A stretch of 8,432 nucleotides of DNA from Planctomycetaceae bacterium (GTDB lineage Bacteria > Planctomycetota > Planctomycetia > Pirellulales > UBA1268). The DNA is taken from the NCBI GenBank assembly GCA_947440895.1, contig CANETO010000065.1:1-8432 (forward strand), in the 5' to 3' direction. A model generated the notes under the pieces. The model was not told the origin of the DNA and made no database searches. It saw nothing but the letters and a program-made list of their open reading frames with translations. Position numbers and translations under genes: made by a program. Position 1 is the stretch's first letter. Every line of letters begins with the position of its first letter. Below, piece by piece: positions 6,292 to 8,432 of this stretch.

Positions 6292-6989
6292 AAATCGATC
6301 ACGAGCGGAAGGTGATCGCTGGCGGTCTTTGCCAGGCTCGTCTTCACGATCCGCGCCTGCCGCACGTCGATCGGCCCGCGGACAAACGCCTTGTCGAGCG
6401 CCCCCACTGCCAGCCATGCCGGGAATGACCTGAATCGGCTGATCGGGCTCGTCACCTGTGCGAAGCCGTTCGCAGCCAGACTTGCCGTGGCCAGCGTGTT
6501 GCGCCAGTCGTTCAAGTCACCCACGACCAGCGTCGGCAGCGGATCAGCCGAGCGGAAGAGCATATGCCCGAGCAGGCGATTCATCTGCCAGTGCCGCTCC
6601 CGCTCGGCGAGCCCCAAATGCGTGTGCACCAGATGCAGGCTCCCCTCCGGACTGTCGATCTGGAGCAACTGCGCGCCCCGGGGTTTCCTCGCGTTGTGCC
6701 GGAGGAGAATCCGGTGCCGGCTCTCCACCGGCCATCGCGACAGCACGAGATTGCCATAGCCGCCATCGCCAACGGCCACGTTCGACTGATAGACCGCATG
6801 GGCTCGGAAGTAGCGGGCGAGCAGCCTCGGCTGATCATCGAACTCGCTCCGCCGCACGAGCCGATCCACTTCCTGCAGGCAGATGAAGTCGGGGTTCTCC
6901 GCCTCAATGCAGTCGATGATCCGAGAGAGGGAATACCGCCGGTCACGGCCGCCGATCCCCTTGTGGATGTTCCAGCTCAGCAGTCGCAT
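6279..6989 (-). CDS. Endonuclease/exonuclease/phosphatase (EEP) family metal-dependent hydrolase
   Basis: A 236-residue EEP-fold phosphodiesterase or phosphomonoesterase, magnesium-dependent by family precedent. Numbered from the ATG at 6989, the motifs fall in order: LLSWNIHKG with N7, CLQEVDR with the metal ligand E40, a GYGNLVLSRWPV segment (77-88), THLGL with H124, VGDLNDW with D158 and N160, LDKAFV with D200, and the terminal SDHLPLV with D225 and H226. The full catalytic set is therefore present. The sequence resembles the small cytoplasmic COG3568-like hydrolases rather than the DNA repair exonuclease III; there is no obvious signal peptide. An in-frame TTG at 7019 would add ten residues, but the ATG lies right before the first core strand and is preferred. 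GGAG on this strand (7003-7006) is 13 bases from the ATG, so the ribosome-binding site is poor. It is divergent from the isomerase gene and overlaps the kinase gene at its 3' end. Substrate unknown. Confidence 0.9.
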   Translation of the reverse strand: MRLLSWNIHKGIGGRDRRYSLSRIIDCIEAENPDFICLQEVDRLVRRSEFDDQPRLLARYFRAHAVYQSNVAVGDGGYGNLVLSRWPVESRHRILLRHNARKPRGAQLLQIDSPEGSLHLVHTHLGLAERERHWQMNRLLGHMLFRSADPLPTLVVGDLNDWRNTLATASLAANGFAQVTSPISRFRSFPAWLAVGALDKAFVRGPIDVRQARIVKTSLAKTASDHLPLVIDFHLR

Positions 6990-7126
6990 GGATGGTGGGG
7001 CTCTCCGGAGTTGGAACAACGACAGCGTGGGCTTGGATCGGCGCCCGACCTGCTTAGGTGACTCCTATTCCGTCGCTCCTGATTGTAGCGTAGCCTGCTC
7101 ATCTCTTTGTTCAGAAAGACATCACA
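6990..7126. other. Divergent intergenic region between hydrolase and isomerase genes
   Basis: This 137-bp region should contain promoters for both divergent genes. I see a GGGC/GCCC inverted pair (7029-7032 and 7043-7046) with a ten-base loop, and TTGTAG at 7083-7088 as a possible plus-strand -35 with no good -10 at 17 bp. Nothing is strong enough to call. No small ORF is supported. Confidence 0.45.
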
Positions 7127-8035
7127 ATGCCCGGCCACCACGACATTCGCATCGGCACGCTCGTGCCCGCCCACGATCGCACCGCAGACGTGATCCGGCA
7201 GCTCCTGCCGCATGGGTTCGAGACGTTTCAGATCAGCTTCGGCAAGTCTGTCGGCGACGTCGACCTGAACGGGCTGGCCGACTCCATACGGCGAGCGGTC
7301 AGCGACCATGGCTTGCCAGCCCAGTCTGATCTGCTCTGTCGAGTCAGCGCGATCGGCGTCTACGGCAATCCGCTCACGAGCCCCGAAACAGTCCGCGACT
7401 GGGAGCGACTCATCGATGCCGCGCCGACGTTTGGCTGCGACATCGTCTCTGGCTTCGCAGGCAGGATTCCGGGCCGCCCCGTGCCGGAGTCGTATGGACG
7501 GTTCGGCGAAGTGTTTCGACCGCTCGCCGCCCGCGCCGAAGAGAAGGGGGTCCGTCTAGCCTTCGAAAACTGTGAGGCCCGCGGCACCTGGGAGGCCGGC
7601 GATCGCAACATCGCCCACGCCCCTCAGGCCTGGGACGCGATGTTTGGCGAGGTGGAGAGCCCGGTGATCGGCCTGGAATGGGAGCCGTGCCACCAGATCG
7701 TGAGCTTCGTCGATCCGCTGCCGCAGCTCCGCCGCTATTCGAACCGCATCTGGCACATTCACGGAAAGGATGCGACCGTGCTCTGGGACGTGGTCCGCGA
7801 GCACGGCATCCGCGGCGGTGTGCAGTATGTCCACCATCGCACGCCCGGCTTCGGCGACACAAACTGGACCGACCTGATCAGCACGCTGCGGCTCCAAGGC
7901 TGGCAGGGCAGCATCGACATCGAGGGGTTTCATGACCCCGTCTACCGCGACGCCCTCGAGACCACCGGCCAGGTGGCGGCACTCGACTATCTCAAGCGCT
8001 GCCGCGGCGGACGGTTCATTCCGAACGTGTTTTAG
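7127..8035 (+). CDS. Sugar phosphate isomerase/epimerase (xylose isomerase-like TIM barrel, AP_endonuc_2 family)
   Basis: A 302-residue TIM-barrel protein of the family that includes xylose isomerase-like epimerases, IolE/IolI-type inositol enzymes and endonuclease IV. The pattern of metal ligands points to an isomerase or epimerase rather than endonuclease IV. LAFENCE supplies E147, GLEWEPCHQ supplies E184/E186 and H189, WHIHGKDA supplies H210, H212 and D215, and SIDIEGFHDP supplies E266. Before the last is the block HHRTPGFGDTNWTDLISTL (237-255), matching the usual PGxGxxDW segment of this family. No signal peptide is seen, so the protein should be cytoplasmic. The ATG at 7127 is the first good start and is preceded only by a weak purine run (GAAAGA, 7114-7119). 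The gene is probably transcribed alone from the divergent spacer and ends before a hairpin terminator. Its partner could be the PfkB-type kinase upstream. The exact sugar or cyclitol substrate cannot be read from sequence. Confidence 0.9.
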   Translation: MPGHHDIRIGTLVPAHDRTADVIRQLLPHGFETFQISFGKSVGDVDLNGLADSIRRAVSDHGLPAQSDLLCRVSAIGVYGNPLTSPETVRDWERLIDAAPTFGCDIVSGFAGRIPGRPVPESYGRFGEVFRPLAARAEEKGVRLAFENCEARGTWEAGDRNIAHAPQAWDAMFGEVESPVIGLEWEPCHQIVSFVDPLPQLRRYSNRIWHIHGKDATVLWDVVREHGIRGGVQYVHHRTPGFGDTNWTDLISTLRLQGWQGSIDIEGFHDPVYRDALETTGQVAALDYLKRCRGGRFIPNVF

Positions 8036-8068
8036 AGCCGACTCTGACAGAGGCCCGCGGCCCCAAAC

Positions 8069-8117
8069 AAAAAGCCCTGGACGGGAGTCCGGGGACACCG
8101 GGCCGTTGGGCTTTTCC
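8069..8117. terminator. Probable bidirectional terminator between the convergent isomerase and bioA genes
   Basis: AAAAGCCC (8070-8077) and GGGCTTTT (8108-8115) form an eight-bp outer stem. The 30 bases between can fold into GGAC/GTCC (8079-8082 with 8087-8090), or alternatively CCGG/CCGG, so the structure is branched rather than a simple hairpin. On the plus strand four T end the stem. On the minus strand the tract is TTTTTGTTT, the better terminator for bioA. The position between two stop codons (8035 and 8188) fits. Confidence 0.65.
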
Positions 8118-8152
8118 GGATCAGAATCGTACGTGGGATGGTGTTCACACCC

Positions 8153-8181
8153 GGAGTCCCCCGGCTTCCGCCAGGGGCTTC
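8153..8181. terminator. Second hairpin next to the bioA stop, possible terminator or 3'-end stabiliser
   Basis: GGAG-CCCC-GGC pairs with GCC-GGGG-CTTC around a TTCC loop (8166-8169). There is a C-A mismatch, a bulged T and one G-T pair, giving about 11 pairs. On the bioA strand it begins seven bases after the stop codon. No T tract follows on that strand, so it is more likely to protect the 3' end or pause polymerase than to terminate alone. Confidence 0.35.
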
Positions 8182-8187
8182 TTGCCA

Positions 8188-8432
8188 TCACAGACACGAT
8201 GTCGTGTGGTTCGCAACGACTGCCGCCGCCATCGCGTCCACAACCTGCCGGAGTTCGGCGGGCGTGATCGTAAACGGTGGAACGGCATACATCACGTTGC
8301 CGATCGGCCGCAGCCAGACGGAGTGCTCGAGGATCAGCGGCGCGAGTTTCTTTCGGTCAAATGCTTTTTCTGTCTCGACCGCGAGAAAGCCTCCAAGGCA
8401 GCGGACTTCCCTGACATGCGGGAGGGCGGCCA
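8188..8432 (-). CDS. bioA: Adenosylmethionine-8-amino-7-oxononanoate aminotransferase, C-terminal fragment (gene continues past the right edge)
   Basis: The last 80 codons of a class III PLP-dependent aminotransferase, read on the minus strand from 8430 to the TGA at 8190-8188. BioA converts 7-keto-8-aminopelargonate to 7,8-diaminopelargonate in biotin synthesis, using S-adenosylmethionine as amino donor. The fragment reads REVRCLGGFLAVE, then HSVWLRPIGNVMYAVPPF, then TITPAELRQVVDAM. The WLRPxGxxxYxxPP block is the BioA C-terminal signature. From memory of the E. coli protein, the Arg in it (bases 8308-8310) aligns with R391, which contacts the substrate carboxylate. The tail after the last helix is short (VVANHTTSCL). 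The PLP lysine and the start are outside the window. Other class III aminotransferases are less likely given the LRPIGNVMY wording, but only the full gene would be decisive. Confidence 0.85.
   Translation of the reverse strand, partial: AALPHVREVRCLGGFLAVETEKAFDRKKLAPLILEHSVWLRPIGNVMYAVPPFTITPAELRQVVDAMAAAVVANHTTSCL

Noticed and set aside
6990..7019. TTG at 7019 as start of the EEP hydrolase
   Set aside because: The extra ten residues carry no family similarity, and the ATG at 6989 lies right before the conserved first strand.
7033..7060. Sigma70-like promoter (TTGGAT with TAGGTG) upstream of the isomerase gene
   Set aside because: The -10 match is poor and the spacing is 16 bp with no support from other elements, so it is indistinguishable from chance.
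1..8432. Insertion sequence, prophage, CRISPR array, toxin-antitoxin or defence system
   Set aside because: No transposase, integrase, direct-repeat/spacer pattern, small gene pair or defence domain was seen on either strand. The only repeats are the 12-bp tandem units and the G tract.

Overview
The window comes from a GC-rich bacterial chromosome, almost certainly of a planctomycete. The first two genes are a PSCyt2/PSD1 (DUF1549/DUF1553) protein followed by a DUF1501 protein with a Tat-like leader. That pair is a hallmark, hugely expanded paralogous set of Planctomycetota. No mobile element, CRISPR array, tRNA or rRNA was seen. The reading is from sequence alone, without database searches.

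Layout. (1) Bases 1-5154, plus strand, form one probable operon: the 3' part of a DUF1549/DUF1553 gene with a discoidin-like domain between its two halves, then a DUF1501 gene 25 bp downstream, then a two-domain chromate-transporter (ChrA/CHR) homologue whose GTG start overlaps the DUF1501 stop as GTGA. (2) A 147-bp spacer holds an imperfect 32-bp dyad and leads into a PfkB-family sugar/nucleoside kinase (5302-6291, +). (3) An endonuclease/exonuclease/phosphatase-fold hydrolase (6279-6989, -) converges on the kinase, and the two 3' ends overlap by 13 bp. (4) A divergent spacer leads to a xylose-isomerase-like TIM-barrel sugar isomerase/epimerase (7127-8035, +). (5) A hairpin region with terminator features (about 8069-8181) separates it from the convergent C-terminal 80 codons of bioA (biotin synthesis, minus strand), which runs off the right edge.

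How the genes may work together. The DUF1549/DUF1553 and DUF1501 products are expected to act outside the cytoplasmic membrane as a pair of unproven function. The membrane transporter appears to be translated in coupling with them. The kinase and the isomerase are both sugar-type enzymes and may serve one catabolic route, but they lie in different transcription units and their substrates cannot be read from sequence. BioA is an unrelated biosynthetic neighbour.

The most unusual features are small. An 11-G homopolymer inside the DUF1501 gene is also a perfect G-quadruplex motif. A 12-bp tandem repeat at the start of the transporter gene repeats both a start codon and a ribosome-binding-like AAGG. 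I found no evidence of a wholly new multi-gene system; the remaining genes belong to recognisable families.
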